DNA from: an uncultured Aquimarina sp.
GTDB taxonomy: Bacteria > Bacteroidota > Bacteroidia > Flavobacteriales > Flavobacteriaceae
NCBI GenBank assembly: GCA_947498935.1
Contig: CANMMM010000008.1
Location: 124,001-188,000, forward strand
Length of the DNA: 64,000 bases
Reading direction: 5' to 3'
Below are positions 54,651 through 63,482 of the stretch, one piece after another (positions within the stretch are counted from its first letter, which is position 1; each line of letters starts with the position of its first letter). The position numbers were made by a program, and so were the translations under genes. The notes under the pieces were generated by a model that saw only the letters and a list, made by a program, of their open reading frames with translations, did no database searches and had not been told where the DNA came from.

Positions 54651-54810
54651 GAAATAGTTTATACTTTTTTCAATTTGTTATAAAAACGATCTTTTGCACT
54701 AAAATTTTGCAATTTTTGAGTTTTCGAGTACTACTATCCAACCAAAAAATTACTGTATTTGATCACAAAACCTTGGTTTTTTGCAGAAATAAAAAAGTAT
54801 AAACCACTTC
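54651..54810. repeat. Family B inverted-repeat element, copy B7 (full length)
   Basis: The 160-bp copy has a decayed left end (GAAATAGTTTATACTTTTTT) and an intact right end (AAAAAGTATAAACCACTTC). Boxes TTATAAAAACGATCTTTTGC and TACTATCCAACCAAAAAA are recognisable. It is the only recognised feature in the 458-bp gap between the kinase and DUF885 genes. Confidence 0.82.
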
Positions 54811-54857
54811 AAAGTATGCACAACTATAATTACATTATATCTCTTTGCACAAAAAAA

Positions 54858-56720
54858 TTAGCTCGCATCCGATAGTTTTGCTGCTTTTTTAGAAGTAATC
54901 CATTCTGCTACTAATTCTTCTAAGATAGTAAGAGGTACTGCTCCATTGGTAAGTACTACGTCATGAAACTCTCTAATATCAAAAGCATTTCCTAATGTAG
55001 ATTGTGCATGTGTTCTTAATTCCATTATTTTATTCATTCCTATTTTATAGGCTGTAGCTTGACTAGGCATTACGATATGTCTTTCTACCATTTTTATAGC
55101 ATCACTCTCTGCATTTGGAGTATTATCGGTGTAGTATTTAATCCCTTGTTCTCTAGTCCATTTTTTTAGATGTATTCCAGTGTCAACTACTAGTCTGCAT
55201 GCTCTCCATAATTCCATTGCTAAACGTCCAAAATCGGAATAAGGATCGCTATACATTCCTATTTCTTTGGGTAAATACTCATTATAGAGTCCCCACCCTT
55301 CTATATAAGCAGTGTACCCTCCGAATTTTCTAAATTTAGGTATATTTTTGAGTTCCTGTGCTATTGAGATTTGCATATGATGCCCTGGTATTCCTTCGTG
55401 ATATGCCAATGCTTCCATTTGATAGATAGGCATTGCCTCCATATCGTATAAATTCGCATAATAGGTACCTGGGCGTTTTCCATCTGGTGTACCTTGCTGA
55501 TAGAATGCTTTTCCAGCACTTTTTTCTCTAAAGGGTTCTACTGCTTTTACGATAATTCCTGCTTTGGGCTTGGTTAAAAAAAGCTGATCGAGTTTAGACT
55601 CCATCGTATCAATCAGTGCTACCGCTTTTTTTAAGTAAGTAGCTTTTCCTTCTTTGTCATTTTTATAATAGAATTGTTCATCTTCTTTCATGAATTTAAA
55701 GAAGTCCTGTAAAGTCCCCTCAAACTGTACTTTATCCTTGATTTGCTCCATTTCTTGGTGAATTCTTGTGACTTCATTAAGACCCAGTTGATGGATTTCT
55801 TCTGCTGTCATATCAGTAGTCGTAGTACGCTTTAATGCGATGTTGTAAAATGCATTTCCTTTTGGAAATTTCCACACCCCATCGTCCATCGTTGCACGTT
55901 TTTGTTGATCTTCTAAGACTGCTATTAATCCCTCATAAGCAGGCTTTACAGCATTGATTAATGCTTCAGAAGCTTGGGTTATTAAACTATCTTTTGCTTT
56001 TTGTGCGATGGAAAGTGCCGTAATTTTAGCTGTAAAATCTGCTAATAATGTGCTTTCTTTCTTGGATTGATCAAAAGGCTTTCCTGTAATGATATTTCTA
56101 CTATCATTTAATACTTTTTCGAAAACAAATTTTGGTGGAAGAATACCATTTTTTTCTCTAATTTTTAGATTGTTTTCTAACTGCTTAAATAGCGGCTTAA
56201 CCCCTGTAAGTCTAGAAATATACGCTGCTGCATCTGATACATCTGCTACGCTATGCATATTAATTAAGAATGCAGGAATCTCTGCTTGTGCTCCATGCAT
56301 TTGATTCACTGGGTAATCATACAATCGGTATTGAAAATCATGAATTTTATGCTCTAAATCTTGCTTATACAATTTATAACTTAATGTGGTAGCTGGATCT
56401 AATTGCGAAAGTTGGATCGAATCTTTAAGATAGGCTAATTGTTTTTTTGCTTTTTCTAAATCTTCTACTTCTTTCTTAGAAGATATATCATCCCATGCTC
56501 CATAATCTTCGGTTTTAATTCCTAAATAGGCTTGTGTCATTGGAGATGCAGCAACTTCTTCTTTAAATTTGGTTTCGAACCAATCATTAAGTGCCTTAGA
56601 ATGTGTAGTTACTGATGGTACTGTAGCGGTAGACGCTACTACAGTTTCTTTATTTTTTTTACAGCTTAGCATCATAGACAATGATGCGAAAAGAGCAAAA
56701 CGGATGGTGTGAGTAGTCAT
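54858..56720 (-). CDS. DUF885 family zinc-dependent metallopeptidase-like lipoprotein
   Basis: The 620-residue protein has a lipoprotein signal (FALFASLSMMLSCKKN). The mature part is largely helical and carries the gluzincin-like motif YHEGIPGHHMQIS, in which HE..xHH residues and a downstream Glu (TAYIEGWGLYNEYL) would bind zinc, as in DUF885/M32-like carboxypeptidases. It starts 29 bp after the S15/CocE-like gene, so the two probably form an envelope peptide-degrading operon. Substrate is not known. Confidence 0.9.
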   Translation of the reverse strand: MTTHTIRFALFASLSMMLSCKKNKETVVASTATVPSVTTHSKALNDWFETKFKEEVAASPMTQAYLGIKTEDYGAWDDISSKKEVEDLEKAKKQLAYLKDSIQLSQLDPATTLSYKLYKQDLEHKIHDFQYRLYDYPVNQMHGAQAEIPAFLINMHSVADVSDAAAYISRLTGVKPLFKQLENNLKIREKNGILPPKFVFEKVLNDSRNIITGKPFDQSKKESTLLADFTAKITALSIAQKAKDSLITQASEALINAVKPAYEGLIAVLEDQQKRATMDDGVWKFPKGNAFYNIALKRTTTTDMTAEEIHQLGLNEVTRIHQEMEQIKDKVQFEGTLQDFFKFMKEDEQFYYKNDKEGKATYLKKAVALIDTMESKLDQLFLTKPKAGIIVKAVEPFREKSAGKAFYQQGTPDGKRPGTYYANLYDMEAMPIYQMEALAYHEGIPGHHMQISIAQELKNIPKFRKFGGYTAYIEGWGLYNEYLPKEIGMYSDPYSDFGRLAMELWRACRLVVDTGIHLKKWTREQGIKYYTDNTPNAESDAIKMVERHIVMPSQATAYKIGMNKIMELRTHAQSTLGNAFDIREFHDVVLTNGAVPLTILEELVAEWITSKKAAKLSDAS

Positions 56721-56749
56721 ATATTGAGTGTTTAAACGTTAGTTTTACT

Positions 56750-58633
56750 TTATTTTAATACCTGTACTTCTATGAAAGAATCATTGAATATACTATGGGT
56801 TTGCTTTTGAAAATCTTCGGTCTTTGCTTTAAAAATATTAGGTACAAACGTCTGTGGATTACGGTCTATAAGCGGAAACCATGTACTTTGTAACTGTACT
56901 TGTAATTTATGTCCTTTTTTAAAGGTATGGTGTATATCTTGTAATTTGATGCTTACTGCTGTCTTTTTATTAGGAATAAATGGCATTGGTGTGCTAAAAT
57001 CTTCTCTAAATCGTCCCCTCATCACTTCGCTTCTTACCATCATATGATAATTAGACATTTTTAAATAAGGCTGTGTTTCTTCTGTGTCTACAGCATCTGT
57101 TGGATACACATCTACTAATTTTACCACCCAATCTGCATCACTTCCTGTAGTTGCTACATTTAGGTGCGCTAGTACTGATCCTGAGAGTGTAACATCTTCT
57201 TCTAATATTGGAGTTTCGTATACCAATACATCGGGTCTACGTGCTGCAAAACGCTGATCGTCTGTCATGTATTTTCGAGGTGTAAATACCACTTTAATAT
57301 CTTCGGAGTACGGCACTGGTTTCATCGGATCACTTACGAAATCAATAGCGCCCGAAGTTGGCGTTTCTATAAGTTTATGATCAGATAAATACCATTTTTT
57401 TTGCGCTGTTTGTGCTGGTGGCCAACTATCGAAGGTATTCCACTCTTTTTTGCCTGTATCAAAAATTCGTATTTCTGGTAATCCTGTGTTTTTAGTTCCT
57501 GATCCTTTTAGAAAATGATTAAAAAATGGCGTTTCTACATTTTTTTGAAAATCAAGTGATAGATCGTCTCCAAAATATACGTTTCCTATTGCCTGTCGCT
57601 TTTTTTTGCGTACCCAATCACCATGACTCCAAGGGCCAAAGACCATCGTATTATAATTTGTGCTATTCTTTTCTATGGCTTTATAGGTTTCAAACGGACC
57701 GTATAAATCCTCTGCATCGAACAGCCCTCCTACGACCATTACAGCGGGTTTTATATTTTTCAGGTGCTGGATGATTCCTCTTTTTTGCCAAAATGCATCG
57801 TAATTTGGGTGTTCTTTGAGCTGTGTCCAAAAAACATTATCTGCTTTATAATACGTATCTAGATTGCTTAGCGATCCTTGGTCTAAGAAAAACTGATATT
57901 GGTCTTGTGTGGGTAATTCTGGAAATTCATACCAACTCTCTGAGACGGGTTTTGTTTTTTCATAGCCAAATAATGCAGTGGCTTTCCAATAACTCAATAA
58001 ATACGCTCCATTATGATGAAAATCATCAAAGAAAAAATCGCCAATACATGCTTGTGGGGATACTGCTTTAAGTGCTGGATGCGCATCTAATAATGAATAG
58101 GTCGCATAGAAACCTGGATATGAGATGCCCCACACCCCTACTTTTCCATTATTATTAGGAACATTCGTAACTAACCACTCTATCGTATCATAGGTATCAC
58201 TAGATTCATCAAACTGTTTTCCTGATTTATTAGGAATATAAGGTCGCATATTATCATACACGCCTTCACTCATCCAGCGCCCTCGTACATCTTGATACAC
58301 AAAAATATTTCCTTCCTGCATCAAAAACTCATTAGGCCCCACCTTTACTGGAAATTGGTCTGCTCCATAAGGGCGCGAACTATAAGGGGTTCGCTGCATA
58401 ATAATAGGATAGGTTTTACTTGTATCCTTTGGGGAGTAAATAGTGGTATGCAAGTGTACCCCGTCTCTCATTTCTATAGCAATTTCTTGCTTTGTATAAT
58501 GCTTTTGTACTCTGTAATCTTGTTGGTTAGTGACATCTCCTGTATCTGTATGTAGTATTTTTTTTTCTTTCTTGATACAAGCTGTAACTACTAAAAAAAT
58601 ACTGGCAGCACTAATAAAAAGTAATCTATTCAA
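56750..58633 (-). CDS. CocE/NonD (X-Pro dipeptidyl-peptidase S15-like) hydrolase, lipoprotein
   Basis: The 627-residue protein starts at TTG 58633 with a lipoprotein signal (SIFLVVTACIKKE). The alpha/beta hydrolase domain has nucleophile Ser171 in VWGISYPGF, Asp in VGGLFDAEDLYG and His in GPWSHGDW. The C-terminal jelly roll typical of the S15/CocE/glutaryl-7-ACA acylase group follows (GSVLAHLNVATTGSDADW). It hydrolyses peptide-like or ester bonds in the envelope. The DUF885 peptidase gene follows in the same direction. Confidence 0.92.
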   Translation of the reverse strand: MNRLLFISAASIFLVVTACIKKEKKILHTDTGDVTNQQDYRVQKHYTKQEIAIEMRDGVHLHTTIYSPKDTSKTYPIIMQRTPYSSRPYGADQFPVKVGPNEFLMQEGNIFVYQDVRGRWMSEGVYDNMRPYIPNKSGKQFDESSDTYDTIEWLVTNVPNNNGKVGVWGISYPGFYATYSLLDAHPALKAVSPQACIGDFFFDDFHHNGAYLLSYWKATALFGYEKTKPVSESWYEFPELPTQDQYQFFLDQGSLSNLDTYYKADNVFWTQLKEHPNYDAFWQKRGIIQHLKNIKPAVMVVGGLFDAEDLYGPFETYKAIEKNSTNYNTMVFGPWSHGDWVRKKKRQAIGNVYFGDDLSLDFQKNVETPFFNHFLKGSGTKNTGLPEIRIFDTGKKEWNTFDSWPPAQTAQKKWYLSDHKLIETPTSGAIDFVSDPMKPVPYSEDIKVVFTPRKYMTDDQRFAARRPDVLVYETPILEEDVTLSGSVLAHLNVATTGSDADWVVKLVDVYPTDAVDTEETQPYLKMSNYHMMVRSEVMRGRFREDFSTPMPFIPNKKTAVSIKLQDIHHTFKKGHKLQVQLQSTWFPLIDRNPQTFVPNIFKAKTEDFQKQTHSIFNDSFIEVQVLK

Positions 58634-58666
58634 TGGTAATTCTTCTAATTTGTTAATCTAATCAAT

Positions 58667-58826
58667 GACTTGGTTTACACTTTTTTATGTTTGCTATAAA
58701 TACGATCTTTTACACCCAAATTTTGCTTTTTTTTAGTTTTCGAGCGCTGTTATGCAGCAAAAAAACACTGTATTTGATCATAAAATCTTCACTTTTCGCT
58801 AACATCGAAAAAGTTTAAACCATTTC
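58667..58826. repeat. Family B inverted-repeat element, copy B8 (full length)
   Basis: The 160-bp copy begins GACTTGGTTTACACTTTTTT and ends AAAAAGTTTAAACCATTTC. Boxes GCTATAAATACGATCTTTTA and GCTGTTATGCAGCAAAAAAA are present. It lies 33 bp upstream of the CocE-like gene start and 173 bp from A8. Confidence 0.83.
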
Positions 58827-58999
58827 AATATAAAGAATAGAAATGTGGGTTGAAACGCTTTAAGGAGACTTTAACAATATTGCAGAAATAACCCCAAAAA
58901 AATAGGGAATATACAACCAAAGTTATTTTTTGAATCTATTTTAGATCATATCATCAATGTTTATATGCTTTTGTATGCCTAAACAATGGATATGAATTT

Positions 59000-59086
59000 G
59001 CGTTAGGGATAGGAGCGGCATCCTTTTGGTAGCACCTTAGTGCTGCCAAAAGATATAGCGGATAGCCCGACCCTTGGGGAACGCCC
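59000..59086 (-). repeat. Family A structured intergenic repeat, copy A8 (subtype II with exchanged hairpin)
   Basis: The 87-bp minus-strand copy keeps the invariant ends. The central hairpin is replaced: TCTTTTGGCAGCAC pairs with GTGCTACCAAAAGG instead of TTTTTTG/CAAAAAA. Because both arms differ together while the ends stay fixed, this copy is the strongest evidence for a conserved fold. It lies 35 bp after the dsbD stop. Confidence 0.88.
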
Positions 59087-59121
59087 TTATTGGGTTTATA
59101 AATTAACACTTTAGTATATCA

Positions 59122-61107
59122 CTACTTCTTAAAATTCTGCAACCCTTTTTCTAACCAATCGATATACACTTGTTCATCGGGTGTATAGGCGATAGTGGTG
59201 TTCAGAAGATGCATTTCAGCATCTAGTAGTACATAAAATGGTTGTGAATTATTTTGGAAGTTGACCGTTTGAAAAGTTGCCCATTTATCACCTACAGTGC
59301 GAATAGATTTAACAGCACCGCTTTTTTTCAGGAACTGAAACTGTGCTTCTGTAGGTAATTGCTCGCGATCATCTACATATAGCGAGATTAACACATATTT
59401 ATTTTTAAGCAACTGCATTACTTGTGGATGGCTCCACACCTGCTCTTCCATTTTTCTGCAGTTTACACATGCCCAGCCTGTAAAATCGATCATAATCGGT
59501 TTGTTTGCGGCTTTGGCTGCTGCTACTCCTGCCTCGAAATCTGTATACGCATTCAAGCCCAGAGGCCCGTGTGCTTCTTTCTCATAAATACTATAAAATA
59601 ATGGTGGCGGGAAACCACTTAATAATTTAAGATTGGCAAATACGGTATTGCTCAATCCCGGAAGCAGGTAGATCACAAATGCGATCGTAAGAATCCCTAA
59701 GCCTTGCCTACTTTTGCTCAATTTCTGAAGCGGGCTATCGTGTGGGAACTTGATTTTACCGAATAAATACAATGCCAGTCCGATACCGATGAAAATCCAG
59801 ATACCGATAAAAATTTCTCTTTTTAAGAATCCCCAATGTGCTACTAAATCTGCATTGGACAGGAATTTAAACGCGAGTGCGAGTTCTATAAATCCTAGTA
59901 CTACTTTTACTGCATTGAGCCATCCCCCACTTTTAGGTAATGAGTTGAGCCAATTCGGAAACAGCGCAAATAACCCAAATGGCAGCGCTAGGGCTAATCC
60001 AAATCCTCCCATACCAAAACTCAGTTGCATCGCTCCTCCATTACTACTTAAAGACCCTCCTAGAAGCGATCCTAAAATGGGGCCTGTGCATGAAAAAGAA
60101 ACCAATGCTAGTGTTAACGCCATAAAGAATACGCCTACTATTCCTCCTACACTCGTAGCCTTGCTATCCATTTTTGTACTCCAAGAGGCAGGTAATGTGA
60201 TCTCGAAATACCCAAAAAAGGAAATCGCAAAAACAATAAAAATCACAAAGAATACCACATTGAGCACTACATTGGTAGAAATGGTATTTAAAATCTCTGG
60301 ATCTAAGGAATCTAGTAAATGAAATGGTAAACTGAGTAGAATATAAATGGTAAAGATAAAGAACCCATACAATAATGCATTGACAAGTCCTTTTTGTCTA
60401 TTCTTAGCTCCTTTGGTAAAAAAAGATACGGTAAGCGGAATCATAGGGAATACGCATGGGGTTAACAATGCGATCAATCCTCCTAGGAATCCTAGTATAA
60501 AAATCTTTATATAACTCTGATCCTTTACGGTTTCTTTAGGGAATTGCTCCCATCCTTTAATCCCCGCATTAAGCGCTTGGGATTGTTGTGTATCTGTACC
60601 TGTTAGCTTGGTGGCATCTCCTATATCTTCTGTAACCTGCCCTGATAGCGCTATGTCAAATGTGGTGATATCTGGTGCTAAGCATTTTTCATCATCGCAG
60701 AGTCCGTAATACACCTCAGCTTTAATGGTACTCACGGAAGGATCTAGTCGTTTGATTTGCTGTGTGAATGTTACTTTTTCTTCGAAGTATTTGATCTCCA
60801 TCTCAAACACTTTATCATATTTCTGAATACCGTCAGGTTCTGTCGTAGCTCCGATGAGTTCAAAAGCTTTGGCTTCATTATAGAATGTAAACTCTGTGGC
60901 TGTAGGTGCTATTTCTTCGGTTTCTACCTCTTGCTGCGAATACAAGTGCCACCCTTTTTCTAAAGTAGCTTCAAAAGACAAGGTATATGCATCGGTCGCT
61001 GTTTCCTGTACCGCTACCTTCCATTGTATAGGATTGAATTCTTGTCCGAATGTGGTTATAGCAACTAATAGTGCTATTAGTATCAAAATACGCTTCTTCT
61101 GCTTCAT
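59122..61107 (-). CDS. dsbD: DsbD-type thiol:disulfide interchange protein
   Basis: The 661-residue protein has an N-terminal signal (IALLVAITTFG) and a DsbD-alpha-like domain with Cys pair in YGLCDDEKCLAP. A membrane core of about eight helices contains TPCVFPMIPLTV and SFSCTGPILGSLLGG, each with one redox Cys. A C-terminal thioredoxin domain with WACVNCRKME completes the relay. It carries reducing power from cytoplasmic thioredoxin to the periplasm, for example to c-type cytochrome assembly. ATG 61107 overlaps the tilS stop by one base, so the genes are coupled. Confidence 0.95.
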   Translation of the reverse strand: MKQKKRILILIALLVAITTFGQEFNPIQWKVAVQETATDAYTLSFEATLEKGWHLYSQQEVETEEIAPTATEFTFYNEAKAFELIGATTEPDGIQKYDKVFEMEIKYFEEKVTFTQQIKRLDPSVSTIKAEVYYGLCDDEKCLAPDITTFDIALSGQVTEDIGDATKLTGTDTQQSQALNAGIKGWEQFPKETVKDQSYIKIFILGFLGGLIALLTPCVFPMIPLTVSFFTKGAKNRQKGLVNALLYGFFIFTIYILLSLPFHLLDSLDPEILNTISTNVVLNVVFFVIFIVFAISFFGYFEITLPASWSTKMDSKATSVGGIVGVFFMALTLALVSFSCTGPILGSLLGGSLSSNGGAMQLSFGMGGFGLALALPFGLFALFPNWLNSLPKSGGWLNAVKVVLGFIELALAFKFLSNADLVAHWGFLKREIFIGIWIFIGIGLALYLFGKIKFPHDSPLQKLSKSRQGLGILTIAFVIYLLPGLSNTVFANLKLLSGFPPPLFYSIYEKEAHGPLGLNAYTDFEAGVAAAKAANKPIMIDFTGWACVNCRKMEEQVWSHPQVMQLLKNKYVLISLYVDDREQLPTEAQFQFLKKSGAVKSIRTVGDKWATFQTVNFQNNSQPFYVLLDAEMHLLNTTIAYTPDEQVYIDWLEKGLQNFKK

Positions 61108-62420
61108 CAAGTAATCGTTACTTTTAATAGTTGTTTTGTTCTAGGGGTAATTCTAAATCTATGGTCTGCTCTATAATTGATCACCCATACGATCGCATCA
61201 CCTGCGCATAATACCCAAACGCGTTCTTTGGCTAGTAATGACAGCTTTTCATCTTTAAAAAATTTACTCAGCTTCTTTTTTCCATGCATCCCCAGCGGGT
61301 AAAAATAGTCGCCTTCTTTCCATTTTCTTACTACCAATGGATATTTTAACTTTTCTTTATCAACATAAATAGTCGTTAGGTTTTTGTCTCCCAATTGCTT
61401 TACAGCTTTTAATTTTAAAACGCCAAAAGGCACTAAGATCGTATCCTCGCCCTCTGGTAAGCTGTATGTACGATCATCTACTTTGGGTTTTAATGGACTG
61501 AGTAGTAAATCCGTTCTATCTTTTAGCAATCGGTGCGTAGCCGAAAATACTTGCTTTCCAGACTGTGCTTCTAATAACTGATACACATCATTCCAAGCAG
61601 TAAACCCATACTCTTTTAACAGAAAATAAAGATAGGTTTTTGGGTTTTGATACTGTATTAGTTTAGGAATTGGAATTTTAATAATGTCTAATTCCTGAAA
61701 TTCAAACAACTCATCCCGTACACGTGCTACCTGATCTTGCACAAAGAGATTGACCTGTTTTACATGTGTTAAAGTAGTTTCAAAATTTTGTAAAAAACTA
61801 GGTGTGATGGTTTTTAACACTGGAATGACCTCGTGCCGCAACTTATTCCGCAGATACTTCGTACTTTTATTACTACTATCTTCTCTCCACTGGATGCCAT
61901 GATCCTCTGCATAACTGCGTATTTGTGCTCTAGAAAAAGGTAATAATGGGCGTATATACGTAGCATTTACCTCTGGGATCCCTGCTAATCCTTCGATACC
62001 AGTACCCCTAGAAACATTGATCAAAAATGTCTCTAGATTATCATCGCTATGATGTGCTGTTAGTACATAATCATATCCATGTGTATGCACTACTTCCTGA
62101 AACCAATCATAGCGCAAGGCTCTGGCTGCCATCTGTATCGATACTTTTTCTGCAGCAGCATAGGCAGCTGTATCCATATGTTTTGTATGTATCGCACAAC
62201 CTAATTGGATAGCCAATTCAGTAACGAACGCTTCATCGCCATCACTTTCTGCTGCTCGTAGATTAAAATTACAATGTGCCAATCCTATAGATACATCTAA
62301 CTTGTGGCATAGTCTACTTAATACCACACTATCCAATCCACCACTACAGGCTATCAGTAATTTTCCGCGTTTCAAGAATGCGAATTGTTGTTCAATGTGT
62401 GTTTTAAATGCTGCAAACAC
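61107..62420 (-). CDS. tilS: tRNA(Ile)-lysidine synthetase
   Basis: The enzyme modifies the wobble C of tRNA-Ile2 (anticodon CAU) with lysine. The PP-loop is ACSGGLDSVVLS, followed by LAHCNFNLR and TAHHSDDNLETFLINVSRG, and the C-terminal TilS domain contains KWKEGDYFYPLGMHGKKKLSKFF-type residues. GTG 62420 is chosen as start: it puts FKTHIEQQFAFL at the N-terminus as usual for the family, while the frame continues upstream to ATG 62498 without family-like sequence. dsbD follows directly. Confidence 0.94.
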   Translation of the reverse strand: MFAAFKTHIEQQFAFLKRGKLLIACSGGLDSVVLSRLCHKLDVSIGLAHCNFNLRAAESDGDEAFVTELAIQLGCAIHTKHMDTAAYAAAEKVSIQMAARALRYDWFQEVVHTHGYDYVLTAHHSDDNLETFLINVSRGTGIEGLAGIPEVNATYIRPLLPFSRAQIRSYAEDHGIQWREDSSNKSTKYLRNKLRHEVIPVLKTITPSFLQNFETTLTHVKQVNLFVQDQVARVRDELFEFQELDIIKIPIPKLIQYQNPKTYLYFLLKEYGFTAWNDVYQLLEAQSGKQVFSATHRLLKDRTDLLLSPLKPKVDDRTYSLPEGEDTILVPFGVLKLKAVKQLGDKNLTTIYVDKEKLKYPLVVRKWKEGDYFYPLGMHGKKKLSKFFKDEKLSLLAKERVWVLCAGDAIVWVINYRADHRFRITPRTKQLLKVTIT

Positions 62421-62580
62421 TCTTTTAGGGACTTTTTTGAATTTCGTATTCCAAAGATACGATTTTGCTGCACTAGCACAACTATAACAGAAAACCAATT
62501 CATTTTATTGATTATCAATATTTTAACACAAAAAATCCATTTTTTTCGTACTTTTAGAAGACTAATCAAATCCTTAACGT

Positions 62581-63282
62581 ATGAATAAGTCTACAAGTAC
62601 CCCACGCAATACCATCAATTATCAAAAACTCAATTTCGATAAAAAAGTACTTTCTGTTGTATCTCATCTAAAGCCTTATGTGCAACACAGAATTGATCTA
62701 GCAGAACATAAAGGCATCATTCCTCGTAATATGTATTGCTCTGGAGGCATTATAGACGATGCCATTATACAATTATACACTACTCCAGCATTCGCCTTAG
62801 ATACCAACTTACTTACTATAGAACTTAATCTATTTAGGATTGTAGATCAATTAATTGATGAGCTATGTACTTCCGAGCACTGGCATACATCGTGCATCAG
62901 TACCAATGATTGCTTACATCAAGAATTGCGCAAATTAGAGGAAAAATTCGCCTATACCGTAGATAATAGTGTAGTGATGAACGAAGAATTAAACGACATC
63001 TCGTATCATCAACAGACCGCTAAAAACAATTCCTATAGTATTAATGATTCAGAAAACACATTACTCAATATCGCTGCATCTCGCACAACGACCAAAGATG
63101 CTTCTCAACAGATTGATCATTTTAATCATTGGTTACCAGAAGAAACAACAAAAATCATTCACCTCTTTATTTTCGGAAAATTGAATTACAAAGAAATCGC
63201 TTATATAAAAGATATGAGTCCCGAAGCCGTAAAGGAGATCATACTTAGTGTTCGAAAAAAATTCCGCAAACACCTAACATAG
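62581..63282 (+). CDS. Sigma-70 region 4-like protein, function uncertain
   Basis: The 233-residue soluble protein has a C-terminal segment (about residues 185-233, WLPEETTKIIHLFIFGKLNYKE...IAYIKDMSPEAVKEIILSVRKKFRKHL) resembling the sigma-70 region 4 helix-turn-helix. The N-terminal 180 residues are helical with little resemblance to region 2. It may be a diverged sigma factor or a related regulator. It is divergent from tilS and convergent with the pabB-like gene, with A9 and a perfect palindrome between. Confidence 0.7.
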   Translation: MNKSTSTPRNTINYQKLNFDKKVLSVVSHLKPYVQHRIDLAEHKGIIPRNMYCSGGIIDDAIIQLYTTPAFALDTNLLTIELNLFRIVDQLIDELCTSEHWHTSCISTNDCLHQELRKLEEKFAYTVDNSVVMNEELNDISYHQQTAKNNSYSINDSENTLLNIAASRTTTKDASQQIDHFNHWLPEETTKIIHLFIFGKLNYKEIAYIKDMSPEAVKEIILSVRKKFRKHLT

Positions 63283-63322
63283 TACCTACGCTATTTTCAT
63301 TTTTTAAGCATGATCAATATGA

Positions 63323-63409
63323 GGGCGTTACCCAAGGGTCGGGCTATCCACTATATCTTTTTTGGTTTTTCAGAAAACCAAAAAAGGATGCCGCTGCTAT
63401 CCCTAACGC
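63323..63409 (+). repeat. Family A structured intergenic repeat, copy A9 (subtype II)
   Basis: The 87-bp copy begins GGGCGTTACCCAAGGGTCGG and ends CTGCTATCCCTAACGC. The hairpin TCTTTTTTGGTTTT pairs with AAAACCAAAAAAGGA, again with both arms altered together relative to A4. It lies 40 bp after the sigma-like gene and abuts the palindrome at 63411-63465. Confidence 0.88.
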
Positions 63410-63410
63410 A

Positions 63411-63465
63411 TATAAAACCGCATGCCCAAAAGAATATCATATTCTTTTGGGCATGCGGTTTTATA
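63411..63465. terminator. Perfect 27-bp palindromic hairpin, bidirectional terminator
   Basis: TATAAAACCGCATGCCCAAA and the next 7 bases (63411-63437) are the exact reverse complement of 63439-63465, with a single C at the centre. It lies between convergent genes, 129 bp after the sigma-like gene and 18 bp after the pabB-like gene's stop, with A- and T-rich ends suited to termination both ways. Confidence 0.85.
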
Positions 63466-63482
63466 AATTCTTAAGAAATTAA

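Noticed and set aside
58849-58862. GAAACGCTTT-like half palindrome upstream of the CocE-like gene as a third LacI operator
   Set aside because: Only part of the palindrome matches and the gene has no link to sugar use.
59750-60322. 190-codon + strand frame opposite dsbD
   Set aside because: It is a shadow of the hydrophobic DsbD core, rich in Pro/Ser/Asn from reversed membrane codons.
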